NCBI RefSeq assembly: GCF_002257565.1
Contig: NZ_CP022736.1
Location: 3,162,001 to 3,226,000 of the forward strand
DNA from: Herbaspirillum sp. meg3
GTDB lineage: Bacteria > Pseudomonadota > Gammaproteobacteria > Burkholderiales > Burkholderiaceae_D
Reading direction: 5' to 3'
Length of the DNA stretch: 64,000 nucleotides
Positions 20,516-29,174 of the stretch are shown here, one piece after another. The number at the start of each line of letters is the position of its first letter. The first letter of the stretch is position 1. The position numbers and the translations under genes are program-made. A model generated the notes under the pieces. It worked only from the letters and a program-made list of their open reading frames with translations, had not been told where the DNA came from and did not search any database.

Positions 20516-21658
20516 TTACTTGGCTTCAGTCTTCGTTGCGTCTTTGTGCCATGTGAAAACAACAAACTTGAACGACTTCAGATCGCCCTTCTTGTCGTAT
20601 TCAACAGTGCCGATTGGTGTCTTGAAGGAATTGGCGTGGATGTACGCGGCAACCTTGGTCGGATCAGTCGACTTGGTGGCGGTGATCGCATCGGCAATCA
20701 CTTTCACACCCGAGTAAGCAGGCATCTGGAACGGGCCGTTAGGATCGCGCTTTTGTGCGGCGAAAGCCTTGACCAGAGCAGCATTGGCAGGATCGGCAGC
20801 GAAGTCGGCCGGCAGTGTGACCAGCATGCCTTCGGAAGCAGGACCGGCGATCGCTGTGATGTCCTTGTTGCCGACGCCTTCAGGACCCATGAACACGGCC
20901 TTGACGCCTTGCTCACGCGCCTGACGCATGATCAGACCCATTTCAGGGTGATAGCCGCCGAAGTAGACGAAGTCCACGCCTTGCGATTTCAGCTTGGTGA
21001 TGACCGCGGAGTAGTCGCTGTCGCCGGCGTTCACGCCTTCAAACACGACGACTGGAATCTTTGCAGCTTCCAGACCGGCCTTGACCGAAGTCGCCACGCC
21101 TTGACCATACGATTGCTTGTCGTGCAGAACGGCAGCTTTCTTTGGCTTCAGCTTTTCAACAACGTACTTGGCGGCGGCAGGACCTTGCTGGTCATCGCGA
21201 CCGATGGTGCGGAAAATATACTTGTGCGGCTTGGCTTCTGTCAGCTGAGGCGCAGTCGCCGACGGCGTGATCATCACGACGCCTTCGTTTTCATAGATAT
21301 CGGAAGCTGGGATGGTCGAACCCGAGCAAACGTGACCGATCACGAATTTGATGCCTTGGCTGACGATCTTGTTGGCCACGGCCACGGCTTGCTTCGGCTC
21401 ACAGGCGTCATCCATCAGGACGGCTTCAAACTTGTTGCCGCCAGCACCGCCGGCTGCATTGATTTGTTCGATTGCAGTCAGCGCACCGGCTTTGACCATG
21501 TCACCGTATTGGGCCACGGCGCCAGTCATCGGGCCGGCGATCGCGATCTTCACTGTTTCAGCCTGGGCTGTGCCGGCAAAGGAAACTGCGGATGCGACGA
21601 CACCAACGGCCATGGCGATTTTTGTCAGGCGACGGTTCAAAGGGAATACGGATTTCAT
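20516..21658 (-). CDS. livK: Branched-chain amino acid-binding periplasmic protein (LivK/LivJ type)
   Basis: 380 aa from the ATG at 21658, which has a perfect GGAGGA 7 nt upstream; the longer open frame has none. Signal peptide about 1-33 ending AGTAQA. The mature part begins ETVKIAIAGPMTGAVAQYG and includes KFVIGHVCSGSTIPASDIYE and FRTIGRDDQQGPAAAKY, typical of Leu/Ile/Val-binding family 4 (type I fold). Binds the ligand in the periplasm for LivHMGF. First gene of its operon. Confidence 0.92.
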   Translation of the reverse strand: MKSVFPLNRRLTKIAMAVGVVASAVSFAGTAQAETVKIAIAGPMTGAVAQYGDMVKAGALTAIEQINAAGGAGGNKFEAVLMDDACEPKQAVAVANKIVSQGIKFVIGHVCSGSTIPASDIYENEGVVMITPSATAPQLTEAKPHKYIFRTIGRDDQQGPAAAKYVVEKLKPKKAAVLHDKQSYGQGVATSVKAGLEAAKIPVVVFEGVNAGDSDYSAVITKLKSQGVDFVYFGGYHPEMGLIMRQAREQGVKAVFMGPEGVGNKDITAIAGPASEGMLVTLPADFAADPANAALVKAFAAQKRDPNGPFQMPAYSGVKVIADAITATKSTDPTKVAAYIHANSFKTPIGTVEYDKKGDLKSFKFVVFTWHKDATKTEAK

Positions 21659-22144
21659 TGAATTTCCTCCAATATATTTATTCGTTGCGGGCCGTAGCCG
21701 ACAACAACATTGAGCAGACGTTAGATATGAACAAAATACGAACAAAATACGAACAAAGCGCTTCACTTTTACTGATGCTGGCGCTATGGGGCAGGAGTGT
21801 AACATTTCCGTCATATACGACAGCTTTTTTTATGCGGATGACCCCATATTTGCTCTTTTTGCGCATCGAGATAATATTTCGCACATCTTTCATTCAAAAA
21901 ACAAAAAAAATTAATCGATATTTCTATATATGCTCTTGTTGCGCTGCACCCCGAGGTTCGCCAGACAGACGCCCGCCAGCACCCTGCCACCGTGCCCAAA
22001 GCAAACAGATACCCTGCTCTTTTCGGATGCTCAATCAGGGAAGCAGCTTCTTTATCACTGGCGGGATAGGTCGGCAGAAGTCACAATACCGCACGACAAC
22101 CTGCCAAAGCCCGATGTCTCTTTGAGAGATGCCCTTTTCATCCC
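21659..22144. other. Divergent intergenic region with 11-bp tandem repeat
   Basis: 486 nt between livK and the DUF2233 gene, AT-rich in its first half, presumably holding the liv promoter. AACAAAATACG is repeated at 21730-21740 and 21741-21751, followed by a partial third copy. Open frames here are short and lack ribosome-binding sites. No terminator or RNA gene recognised. Confidence 0.5.
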
Positions 22145-22963
22145 ATGATCATCAGCCACCCTTGCATGCTTTGGTTTCTTCGCAAAATCATCAATGTCGC
22201 CGGTTCGCTCGTCCTTGCACTGACAGCAGGCTTCGCACTCTACAATTACCTGACGCCGACGGCCCATGCCGCGGAGTTGCGGCAGTACCGATACAACCAG
22301 ATCAGCATCACGACCTGCCAGATTGATCTGCAACAAGACAACTTGCGTATGTATTGGAAGGACCCGGCCGGGACTATCTTCGGTACCTTTGCCAATCTGC
22401 GCGCATGGCTGCGTCCGCAAGGCAAGGATCTGATCTGCGCCACCAACGCCGGCATCTACGACAAAGAACATAAACCGCTCGGCCTCTATATTGAAAACGG
22501 CGTCACGCTACGCAAGCTCAACACGCGCCAGAACGCCTACGGCAACTTTTACCTGCAGCCGAACGGCGTCTTTATCGTGGAAGAAAAGCAGGCCCGGATT
22601 GTCGATACCGCCAGCGTTGACAGCGACCGACCGCGCTGGTTGTCGCAAGCCCTGTACGCCACGCAATCGGGGCCGATCATGCTGCGCAACGGCGAGATCA
22701 ATACGGCCTTCGATCCCGGCTCCATCAATCTGTTCGTGCGCAATGCGGTCTGCATCGATCCGTCAAAGAAGGTCGTGCTGGCGATGGCAAGAAATCCCAT
22801 CACCTTCCACGACTTCGCTCAGTTTCTGCGCGATAAATTGCAATGCGTCGATGCGCTCTACCTCGACGGCAACATCTCGCGCATTTATCCCTCGCTGGAA
22901 GCAGACATCGGCCCCTCCTTCGGCGCCATCATCGGTGTGGAAAAGACGGTCACGCAAAAATAG
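22145..22963 (+). CDS. Phosphodiester glycosidase-family (DUF2233) exported protein
   Basis: 272 aa. N-terminal membrane/signal segment (about 9-43: LRKIINVAGSLVLALTAGF ending near AHA). The body carries the NAGPA/DUF2233 fold signatures ATNAGIYDKEHKPLGLYIENG-type (ICATNAGIYD), YLQPNGVF, ATQSGPIMLRNG and LYLDGNISRIY. The family includes human uncovering enzyme NAGPA and bacterial proteins proposed to act on phosphodiester-linked sugars; the bacterial substrate is unknown. Acts in the periplasm. It has no good Shine-Dalgarno and no obvious operon partner. Confidence 0.8.
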   Translation: MIISHPCMLWFLRKIINVAGSLVLALTAGFALYNYLTPTAHAAELRQYRYNQISITTCQIDLQQDNLRMYWKDPAGTIFGTFANLRAWLRPQGKDLICATNAGIYDKEHKPLGLYIENGVTLRKLNTRQNAYGNFYLQPNGVFIVEEKQARIVDTASVDSDRPRWLSQALYATQSGPIMLRNGEINTAFDPGSINLFVRNAVCIDPSKKVVLAMARNPITFHDFAQFLRDKLQCVDALYLDGNISRIYPSLEADIGPSFGAIIGVEKTVTQK

Positions 22964-23098
22964 ACCGGCAGAGACGCATTACGCATATCGACATGCAAAA
23001 TCATTCGTTCGTCCGGAACGTGCGATATGTGAACATCCCGCCTTGCCTTCGCCGGCGTCGTTGCCGGCTTACAGGGTCAGACAACCTCGGGAGAAGAA

Positions 23099-23899
23099 AT
23101 GCGTCGCTGGTCAATTTCAGTACTGCTAACCATCCTTGCTCTGAGCGGCAGTGCCGTTTCAGCACAAGATAAAACCAAGATCAAAGTGGGAGTTTCGGTC
23201 GGCAACTCCGAACAGACATTTGAAGTCGTGAAACGCGTTGCCGCCCGCGACGGCCTCGACATCCAGATCATCACCTTCAGCGACTACCTTCAACCGAATG
23301 AAGCACTTGCGGCCGGCGACCTTGACGCCAATGCGTTTCAGCACAAACCTTTCCTCGATAGCCAGATCAAGACGCGCGGTTACAAACTGGTGCCGGTCGG
23401 CCTGACGATCACCGCACCACTCGGCATCTATTCAAAGAAATACAAGTCAATTGACCAATTGCCGCAAGGCGCCAGCATCGGTATTCAGAACGATCCGTCC
23501 AACGGCAATCGCGCCCTGTTGCTGCTGCAAAAGGCAGGCCTGATCAAACTCAAACCTGGTGTCGGCGAAAACGGTACCAATGCCACGCCGCTGGATGTGA
23601 TCGAGAATCCAAAGAAGCTGAAACTCGTGGAACTGGATGCGGCGCAGCTGCCGCGTTCGCTTGATGACCTGGCGGCTGCATCGATCAATAACGATTACGC
23701 TTTCAAGGCTGGTCTCTCCCTGCAACGAGACACCATCGCCGTTGAAGACGCCAAAGGCCGTTATGCCAATCTGATCGTGACGCGCGTGGAAGACAAGGAC
23801 AAGCCTTGGGCAAAAAAACTGGTGAAGGCATACCAGTCTGACGAAGTACGCAAATTCATTGAGGCTGAGTTCAAGGGATCATTGGTGCCGGCATTCTGA
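23099..23899 (+). CDS. MetQ/NlpA-family substrate-binding protein
   Basis: 266 aa, with GGGAGAAG before the ATG. Signal peptide about 1-22 (VLLTILALSGSAVSA) without the lipobox cysteine usual in NlpA/MetQ, so probably a free periplasmic protein. Family motifs: KIKVGVSVGNSEQ, the segment around LDANAFQHKPFLDSQ, and LPQGASIGIQNDPSN. Members bind methionine or related thioether amino acids for MetNI. No metN or metI lies beside it, so it either feeds a transporter elsewhere or binds a different ligand. Confidence 0.8.
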   Translation: MRRWSISVLLTILALSGSAVSAQDKTKIKVGVSVGNSEQTFEVVKRVAARDGLDIQIITFSDYLQPNEALAAGDLDANAFQHKPFLDSQIKTRGYKLVPVGLTITAPLGIYSKKYKSIDQLPQGASIGIQNDPSNGNRALLLLQKAGLIKLKPGVGENGTNATPLDVIENPKKLKLVELDAAQLPRSLDDLAAASINNDYAFKAGLSLQRDTIAVEDAKGRYANLIVTRVEDKDKPWAKKLVKAYQSDEVRKFIEAEFKGSLVPAF

Positions 23900-24291
23900 G
23901 AGGCATCATCGCGATACAACGACGATGATGACGATGAGGACCAAGGACGCTAAAAAGCAAGTAGCGGCGAAGGCCCAAGGATCCGGGCTCTGACAGCAGC
24001 AACGGCCAATCATGTCGCCGCAGAAGAAAAAAGACCCGCAGCAATGGACTGCGGGTCAAATTCCCTTTTCAAGAGGGAGGTTGAAGGAACAGTTCAACCA
24101 TTTTTAGGATTCCCTCCTCACCACAAAGTTCGCAGTTCTTCAAAAACACTTTCAAAATTTGCGGCGTTAGAGCCCGAACATGAAAACGCCCATCCCGGAT
24201 TTCTCCCGGATGGGCGCTATTCCACTACCAAACCAATACCAAAAACCTGCGCGTGAGGGCTGTTTAAGCCCGCACGCGAACTTAGCGATCC
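23900..24291. other. Intergenic region with four hairpins
   Basis: No gene. CATCATCG (23904-23911) pairs with CGATGATG (23923-23930) just after the MetQ-like gene. GACCCGCAG (24033-24041) pairs with CTGCGGGTC (24049-24057), and on the minus strand is followed by a T run, so it is a good terminator for the lipoprotein transcript. Further stems at 24187-24216 (CGCCCATCC with GGATGGGCG) and about 24250-24280 would lie in its 3' untranslated region. Could be a long structured 3' UTR or a small RNA. Confidence 0.5.
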
Positions 24292-24543
24292 TTAGGGCTT
24301 CTTGTCGGTATTGGTAGTGTTGTCTGCCGGCGGCGTTGCCGGTGGCGCGGCATCTGCTGGTTTTGCATCACCTGCCGGCGCTGGCGGTGGCGTCATGGCT
24401 GGTGGAGTTGGTGTTGCCGGTGCAGGTGTGGCGGCAGACGAATCGCTGGCCGCTGGTGCAGCCGGCGCCTCATCGCGTTTGTTACACCCCGCCAGCAAGG
24501 CGGTCAACATGACAGAAGCTAACACTGCGTGACGTACTAACAT
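24292..24543 (-). CDS. Small Pro/Ala-rich lipoprotein
   Basis: 83 aa. Signal peptide with lipobox LLAGC (Cys at about residue 19), then NKRDEAP and a low-complexity tail of proline, alanine and threonine (PTPPAMTPPPAPAGDAK). AGGAGGAAC before the ATG makes expression likely. Lys/Arg rather than Asp after the cysteine suggests outer-membrane sorting. Function unknown; small tethers or entericidin-like proteins look similar. Confidence 0.7.
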   Translation of the reverse strand: MLVRHAVLASVMLTALLAGCNKRDEAPAAPAASDSSAATPAPATPTPPAMTPPPAPAGDAKPADAAPPATPPADNTTNTDKKP

Positions 24544-24718
24544 AGTTCCTCCAATGAGTTATTGAACACGAGTTGAACACAAGTGACTACATGCACAAAT
24601 TTAGATGCGCTCACGTTCAATTGTTCCCGCCCGGCAGGCCGCATCTTGTAGGAGAATGGACATTCTTTGCGTAAGTCTTCGCGACAATCCATTCCAACAA
24701 TTCCTTCTTCGCTCCCGC

Positions 24719-25528
24719 ATGCCGAATAAACCTTCATTTCTGGCCTCAACACTGTTTTTTTGTATTGTTTCTTTAGCACTGCCACTCTTCGCGCATGCCG
24801 AGATTGCACCATTGACAAGAGAGCAATGCGCAACGATGCAACAGAACAAAGTCCTCAGCACAGAAAACCCGGTGAAATGCGAACGCCTGATGCTGGTCTC
24901 GTTTGCCTATCAGGATTTTGAAGGACGCCGTCACGATGATGGCCGGCTGGTCGTACTGGATGTCGTTGCCCCGCAAGTGCAAGCGATCTTTAATGCACTG
25001 CTGCAACGCGGCTTTCCGTTGCAAAAGGCAAAATCGCTGGAGGCATATCAGGGCGACGACGAGGCATCGATGACGGACAACAATACCTCCGCCTTCAATG
25101 GTCGCCCGATGACGGGCGGCAGTACCTGGTCGAAGCATGCCTATGGCGTCGCCATCGATATCAACCCGCTGCAGAATCCCTATATAAGCAAGGACACCGA
25201 CAAGCAAGTCGTCGTATTGCCTCCTTCCGCACGTGGGCAGTACCAATCACGCGTGCCCGTGCGCGCAGGCATGGCCGAAGAAGTACGGGATATCTTTTTC
25301 AGGCACGGGTTCATGATCTGGGGCGGGCATTGGAAGCAGCCAATCGACTACCAGCATTTTGAAATCGGCAGCAGAGACTTCATTGCCCGCTTGCTGAGTT
25401 TGCCGCTGCAACAGGCGCGTCGTGAGTTTTCTTCTTACGCTGCGACTTATGCAACCTGCATGTCTGATAGTGCGATAGCAGATCTGGCAGTACGAGGTAA
25501 GGCGTGTGCCGGAAAAAGCAAACGTTGA
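24719..25528 (+). CDS. Exported M15-family peptidoglycan peptidase (VanY/CwlK-like)
   Basis: 269 aa from the ATG at 24719, which gives a clean signal peptide (MPNKPSFLASTLFFCIVSLA, cleavage near AHA); Shine-Dalgarno is poor and a start at 24656 is possible. Zinc peptidase motifs: the first ligand pair in STWSKHAYGVAIDINP (H-x6-D) and the later histidine in IDYQHFEI. Family members cleave D-Ala/L-Ala-containing stem peptides of peptidoglycan in the periplasm. Monocistronic and convergent with the chorismate mutase gene. Confidence 0.8.
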   Translation: MPNKPSFLASTLFFCIVSLALPLFAHAEIAPLTREQCATMQQNKVLSTENPVKCERLMLVSFAYQDFEGRRHDDGRLVVLDVVAPQVQAIFNALLQRGFPLQKAKSLEAYQGDDEASMTDNNTSAFNGRPMTGGSTWSKHAYGVAIDINPLQNPYISKDTDKQVVVLPPSARGQYQSRVPVRAGMAEEVRDIFFRHGFMIWGGHWKQPIDYQHFEIGSRDFIARLLSLPLQQARREFSSYAATYATCMSDSAIADLAVRGKACAGKSKR

Positions 25529-25549
25529 AACCGAAAATGGCGCGCGCGT

Positions 25550-26149
25550 TCAGCGTATTTCAAGCAGAACTCGTACTGCTTCGCGACGCGCTGTGCCGTT
25601 CACATCGCCGCGCAGCAACACCTCACTGCGTTGCTGCAAGTAGTGGCGTGCCGCGGCCTGTTTAAGCGAAGGCAGCGTTTGATTCAGGGTGTCGATCAGC
25701 AACGGCGTCAAGCGATCCAGCTCCGGCCGGATATCACGTGCCAGATCCGGAGGCGCGATAAAACGTTCACGCTTTTCCCGGCGCCACTGCGCATGCAGGT
25801 CCAACTGAATCAACTTGCCGGCATCGAATTGCGCCTGAAAGAAACGGCGCATGAATGCTTTCTCATCCTCGCTTGCACTTGTCAGCGAGGCGCTCAGATC
25901 ATCCAGAATCTTCTGTTCACGCACAGGGTCGTTAATGGGCGCACCGGAATTCCACTTTGACTGGGCGACCATGACCGCGACGTTCAAACGCTGATCCATC
26001 AACGTCAACAAACGATCAATCTTTTGCTGGTCGGCGGCGGCTATGCCGGTCGGCAGCGACTGGCAGGCAGAGAGCAGCAACGATACTGCAAGCACTTTCC
26101 ACAGCAAGAGCAGCAAGCTATTTATTTGATTTGTCTTCATTGGCGTCAT
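25550..26149 (-). CDS. Exported chorismate mutase (AroQ gamma class)
   Basis: About 199 aa. N-terminal lipoprotein-like signal (LLLLLWKVLAVSLLLSAC), then an all-helical AroQ domain starting QQKIDRLLTLMDQRLNVAVM with the conserved VAQSKWNSG and PVREQKILDDL. Converts chorismate to prephenate; gamma-class enzymes are secreted or periplasmic and their purpose there is debated. Tyr in place of Asn is not seen at the usual active-site arginine and lysine positions, so it looks active. The ATG at 26149 is chosen for its GGAAA; 26161 is also possible. Confidence 0.8.
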   Translation of the reverse strand: MTPMKTNQINSLLLLLWKVLAVSLLLSACQSLPTGIAAADQQKIDRLLTLMDQRLNVAVMVAQSKWNSGAPINDPVREQKILDDLSASLTSASEDEKAFMRRFFQAQFDAGKLIQLDLHAQWRREKRERFIAPPDLARDIRPELDRLTPLLIDTLNQTLPSLKQAAARHYLQQRSEVLLRGDVNGTARREAVRVLLEIR

Positions 26150-26345
26150 TGTGATTTCCATGTAACTATCGATATGTGTTGCTCTGCATCGTTATTCTTG
26201 CGCAGCATGACCAAATAGCCAGTTTCTCACAGCGGGTTTCCCACAGCCAATTCCTTCTGCTGCCGGCACTTTAAGACTTTTCCTATATGTCGAACGCACC
26301 GAATTCCCCACAATGCAAGGCATCCGAATCCACCTGCGATGTCCT

Positions 26346-26819
26346 ATGCAAATCGTCTTTCTTATCTGGCCTGTCCTGCTATTGCCCGTTTTGCTGGCAT
26401 GGCTGACACGCCCCGGCCAAAGCACCAACCGGCTCACCACGCCAAGCTCAGCGACAAAGATTGCGACAAAGATTGCGACAAAGATTGCGACAAAGATTGC
26501 GACAAACACTGCGACGTCGACAACCATGACAGCGCCAGCACAGAAAGTTGCCAGCCACAGTCCTGTCCATCGCAAGGAAGCGCACCGCACCCAGCTTGAA
26601 ACGTTGGAACTGGCGGTCGCGCAACGACGCCGCGAATCAGCCGCCTATCGCCTGGCAGCACGAACCGCGTATCAGGAAATGCAACAGATGCGTGATGAAC
26701 CGGAAGAACTCTCCCTGCCACCATCCCCGATACAATACATGCCGCCGGCGACACACATGCTCGGCACGCAAAACAGTTTCCGCAACACCCATCGGCATCC
26801 CCTCGCCCGCCTCGGCTGA
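26346..26819 (+). CDS. Hypothetical membrane-anchored small protein with tetrapeptide repeat
   Basis: 157 aa (or 168 aa from 26313); no clear ribosome-binding site. One N-terminal helix (MQIVFLIWPVLLLPVLLAWL), then a KIAT tetrapeptide repeated four times, encoded by a 12-nt tandem repeat, then a helical Gln/Arg-rich segment (LETLELAVAQRRRESAAYRL) and a Pro-rich tail. Not recognised. The alternative frame over the repeat (DKDC repeats) has no membrane segment and stops soon, so this frame is preferred. Confidence 0.45.
   Translation: MQIVFLIWPVLLLPVLLAWLTRPGQSTNRLTTPSSATKIATKIATKIATKIATNTATSTTMTAPAQKVASHSPVHRKEAHRTQLETLELAVAQRRRESAAYRLAARTAYQEMQQMRDEPEELSLPPSPIQYMPPATHMLGTQNSFRNTHRHPLARLG
26451..26510 (+). 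repeat. 12-nt tandem repeat
   Basis: GCGACAAAGATT in four perfect copies (26451-26498) and one degenerate copy (26499-26510). The period is a multiple of three, so changes in copy number keep the reading frame. Confidence 0.9.
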
Positions 26820-26985
26820 ATATACAAGTCTTCTTTGCGCTTGTTAAGAAAAGAAGTGGGCGCCGTCAAAAACGTAAAGCTGTGTAAGTTATTCCGCACG
26901 TCATGAGACGAGCCGTCTTCCTCGCCTATACTGGCTTCGCTGGATCGACACTACAGAATTCGTTTCTTCATCAGAGGGGTGCACT

Positions 26986-27201
26986 ATGACGATCAATACC
27001 GTTTCTTCTTCCAATGCAGCGACAACTGCTCACGCGCAACAAGCTGCCAAACGCAAACCATCGACCGTGGACTTTGCCAAGGTCATGGCAAGTACCAGTG
27101 GCGATATCAAGACCGATACCAACACCGCGACAAAGCAAGGCAATTCGAGCTCCGTCACGGCAGTTGCACAAAACGCCGACGGCACAAAAGTCAGCGGTTA
27201 A
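26986..27201 (+). CDS. Small hypothetical protein
   Basis: 71 aa, Ser/Thr/Ala-rich and hydrophilic (MTINTVSSSNAATTAHAQQA, then KRKPSTVDFAKVMAST). No signal peptide or membrane segment. GAGGGG 8 nt before the ATG and a very stable UUCG-loop terminator 42 nt after the stop support a real short transcript. Not recognised; probably disordered. Confidence 0.55.
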   Translation: MTINTVSSSNAATTAHAQQAAKRKPSTVDFAKVMASTSGDIKTDTNTATKQGNSSSVTAVAQNADGTKVSG

Positions 27202-27243
27202 GCCTTCGGTGAGTCAGCAGTTGAGTTGTTATCGCCGGAAAGT

Positions 27244-27271
27244 AAAAAAGCCACGTTCGCGTGGCTTTTTT
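27244..27271. terminator. Rho-independent terminator with UUCG loop
   Basis: AAAAAAGCCACG (27244-27255), loop TTCG, CGTGGCTTTTTT (27260-27271). Symmetrical, so it can act on both strands: after the 71-aa gene (+) and possibly for transcripts reading from the tRNA (-). Confidence 0.9.
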
Positions 27272-27373
27272 ATTGCTGTCGATAGTGAAGCGGCTACGCG
27301 CATCGTAACAATGCCGGCGTGAAATGCAAAAAACCGCTGAGAGCCAGAAGCTATCAACGGTTTTCAACATGTT

Positions 27374-27450
<77 letters not shown>

Positions 27451-27709
27451 TCTGAAGAAAAAGATTATACGACACATCTGCGAACTATGCAAACCCATTG
27501 CTCGAATTCTTTCCTCACTCCGCTTTCATCCGCCCCTTGCTGGCGTGCTGAGCCGTAGCAACGCGCCTGCGCGCGCCGCCGACGATAAAAGAGTATCCCT
27601 ACAGACGACAGTGATACACTTCTACCCGCACTTTGCCATGAATCATCTATCACGCGATGGCGCCTGACCGCCGTCGACCATTTCTACAAAAACACGTCGA
27701 TCGTCTTTT

Positions 27710-28285
27710 ATGAAATTTTGTTCTGAATGCGCTCATCCGGTCTCTCTGCAGATTCCTCCCGATGACAATCGCCCGCGCTTCGTGTGCGGCAATTGCGGCG
27801 CCATTCATTATCAAAATCCGAAGATGGTGGTTGGTTCGATCCCGGTCTGGGAGCGCGACGGTAAATTGAGCGTGCTGCTGTGCCGCCGGGCCATCGAGCC
27901 GCGTCACGGTTACTGGACGCTGCCGGCCGGCTTCATGGAAAACGGCGAAACCACCACCGACGCCGCCACGCGCGAGACCGAAGAAGAAGCCGGTGCGCAC
28001 ATCAAGCTGGGCCCGCTGTTCTCGCTCATCAATGTTCCGCATGTGCATCAGGTGCATCTCTTTTACCTGGCTGAGCTGCTCGACCTTGATTACGCCGCCG
28101 GCACCGAGAGCCTCGAAGTTGCCATGTTCAAGGAAGAAGACATCCCCTGGTCGGAGATTGCCTTCCCCACCGTCGAATACACATTGCGTTCCTACTTTGC
28201 GGATCTGGCCAGGGTGAAGACCGGCGACGGCAGTTTCGGCCTGCACACCGAAGATATCCGCAAACGCATGATGCAACCAGACTGA
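27710..28285 (+). CDS. Nudix hydrolase with N-terminal zinc ribbon
   Basis: 191 aa. Cys4 zinc ribbon at the start (FCSEC ... CGNCGA), then Nudix domain with the box G-x5-E-x7-REUxEE-x-G visible as GFMENGETTTDAATRETEEE followed by AG. This arrangement resembles NudC-like or ADP-ribose/NADH pyrophosphatases, but the full NudC length and SQPWPFPxS motif are missing, so substrate is open. 10 nt before aat and probably co-transcribed with it. Confidence 0.85.
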   Translation: MKFCSECAHPVSLQIPPDDNRPRFVCGNCGAIHYQNPKMVVGSIPVWERDGKLSVLLCRRAIEPRHGYWTLPAGFMENGETTTDAATRETEEEAGAHIKLGPLFSLINVPHVHQVHLFYLAELLDLDYAAGTESLEVAMFKEEDIPWSEIAFPTVEYTLRSYFADLARVKTGDGSFGLHTEDIRKRMMQPD

Positions 28286-28295
28286 AGAACCGCCC

Positions 28296-29018
28296 ATGAT
28301 TTCCTGGCTGGATGTCGATTCTCCCTTCCCGGATGTCTCCAAGGCGCTGACCGAGCCGGCCGGCTTGCTGGCCGCAGGCGCCGATTTATCGCCGCAACGT
28401 CTGCTCAATGCCTATCGCCACGGCATCTTCCCTTGGTTCTCCGAAGGTCAGCCCATCCTTTGGTGGAGCACCGATCCACGCATGGTGCTGTACACCGATC
28501 GCTTCATCATCTCCGACAGCCTCAAAAAGACCCTGCGCAAGATCGAACGCAGCCGTCATACCGATGCCCGCTGGGAGATACGCTTCGACTCGGCTTTCCG
28601 CGAAGTGATGCGCGCTTGCGCTGCGCCGCGCAAGGACGATGCCGGTACCTGGATTTCGAAAGACATCGTCGACGGTTATTGCGGACTGCATCGGGCCGGT
28701 TATGCACACTCGTCCGAAGTCTGGCTGGACGGCAAGCTGGTGGGCGGTGCGTATGGCGTGTCCATCGGACAGATGTTCTATGGCGAATCGATGTTTGCAC
28801 GTGTGTCCGACGCCTCCAAGGTGGCGCTGGCGTATCTGGTGCACTTCCTGCGTCAGCACGGCGTGCAAATGATCGACTGCCAACAGGAAACCCCGCACCT
28901 GGCCTCATTAGGGGCAGTGCCGATCCCCCGCCAGGAATTCCTCAAGCATTTGCGCCAGGCCATCGAAGCGCCGCAGATCACCTTCTGGCACCCGCTGGAT
29001 CTGCTCACCAAGCCGTAA
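28296..29018 (+). CDS. aat: Leucyl/phenylalanyl-tRNA-protein transferase
   Basis: Adds Leu or Phe from tRNA to proteins with N-terminal Lys or Arg, marking them for ClpAP (bacterial N-end rule). 240 aa. Family motifs: LLAAGADLSPQRLLNAYRHG, FPWFSEGQPILWWSTDPR, AYGVSIGQMFYGESMF and MIDCQQETPHLASLGA. It is followed by bpt, giving both L/F- and L-transferase branches together, as in many Burkholderiales. Confidence 0.95.
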   Translation: MISWLDVDSPFPDVSKALTEPAGLLAAGADLSPQRLLNAYRHGIFPWFSEGQPILWWSTDPRMVLYTDRFIISDSLKKTLRKIERSRHTDARWEIRFDSAFREVMRACAAPRKDDAGTWISKDIVDGYCGLHRAGYAHSSEVWLDGKLVGGAYGVSIGQMFYGESMFARVSDASKVALAYLVHFLRQHGVQMIDCQQETPHLASLGAVPIPRQEFLKHLRQAIEAPQITFWHPLDLLTKP

Positions 29019-29174
29019 ATGTTGCGTAAAAACCCATTCGGCAGACGCAGTTACTGCTTCCGGAAAGTAGTGTAAATTAACGGTAATCGTGACGATTTTG
29101 TTACATCGACGCCATTGCGGCGCGCACTACGAATTGAAGTAAGCGACTGCACTCCAGGACATCACAGGACGCAC

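Noticed and set aside
20432..21661. 409-aa open frame antisense to livK
   Set aside because: LivK has signal peptide, family motifs and a perfect Shine-Dalgarno; the antisense frame has none.
26451..26510. Possible CRISPR array
   Set aside because: Units are 12 nt and contiguous with no spacers; it is a coding minisatellite and there are no cas genes.
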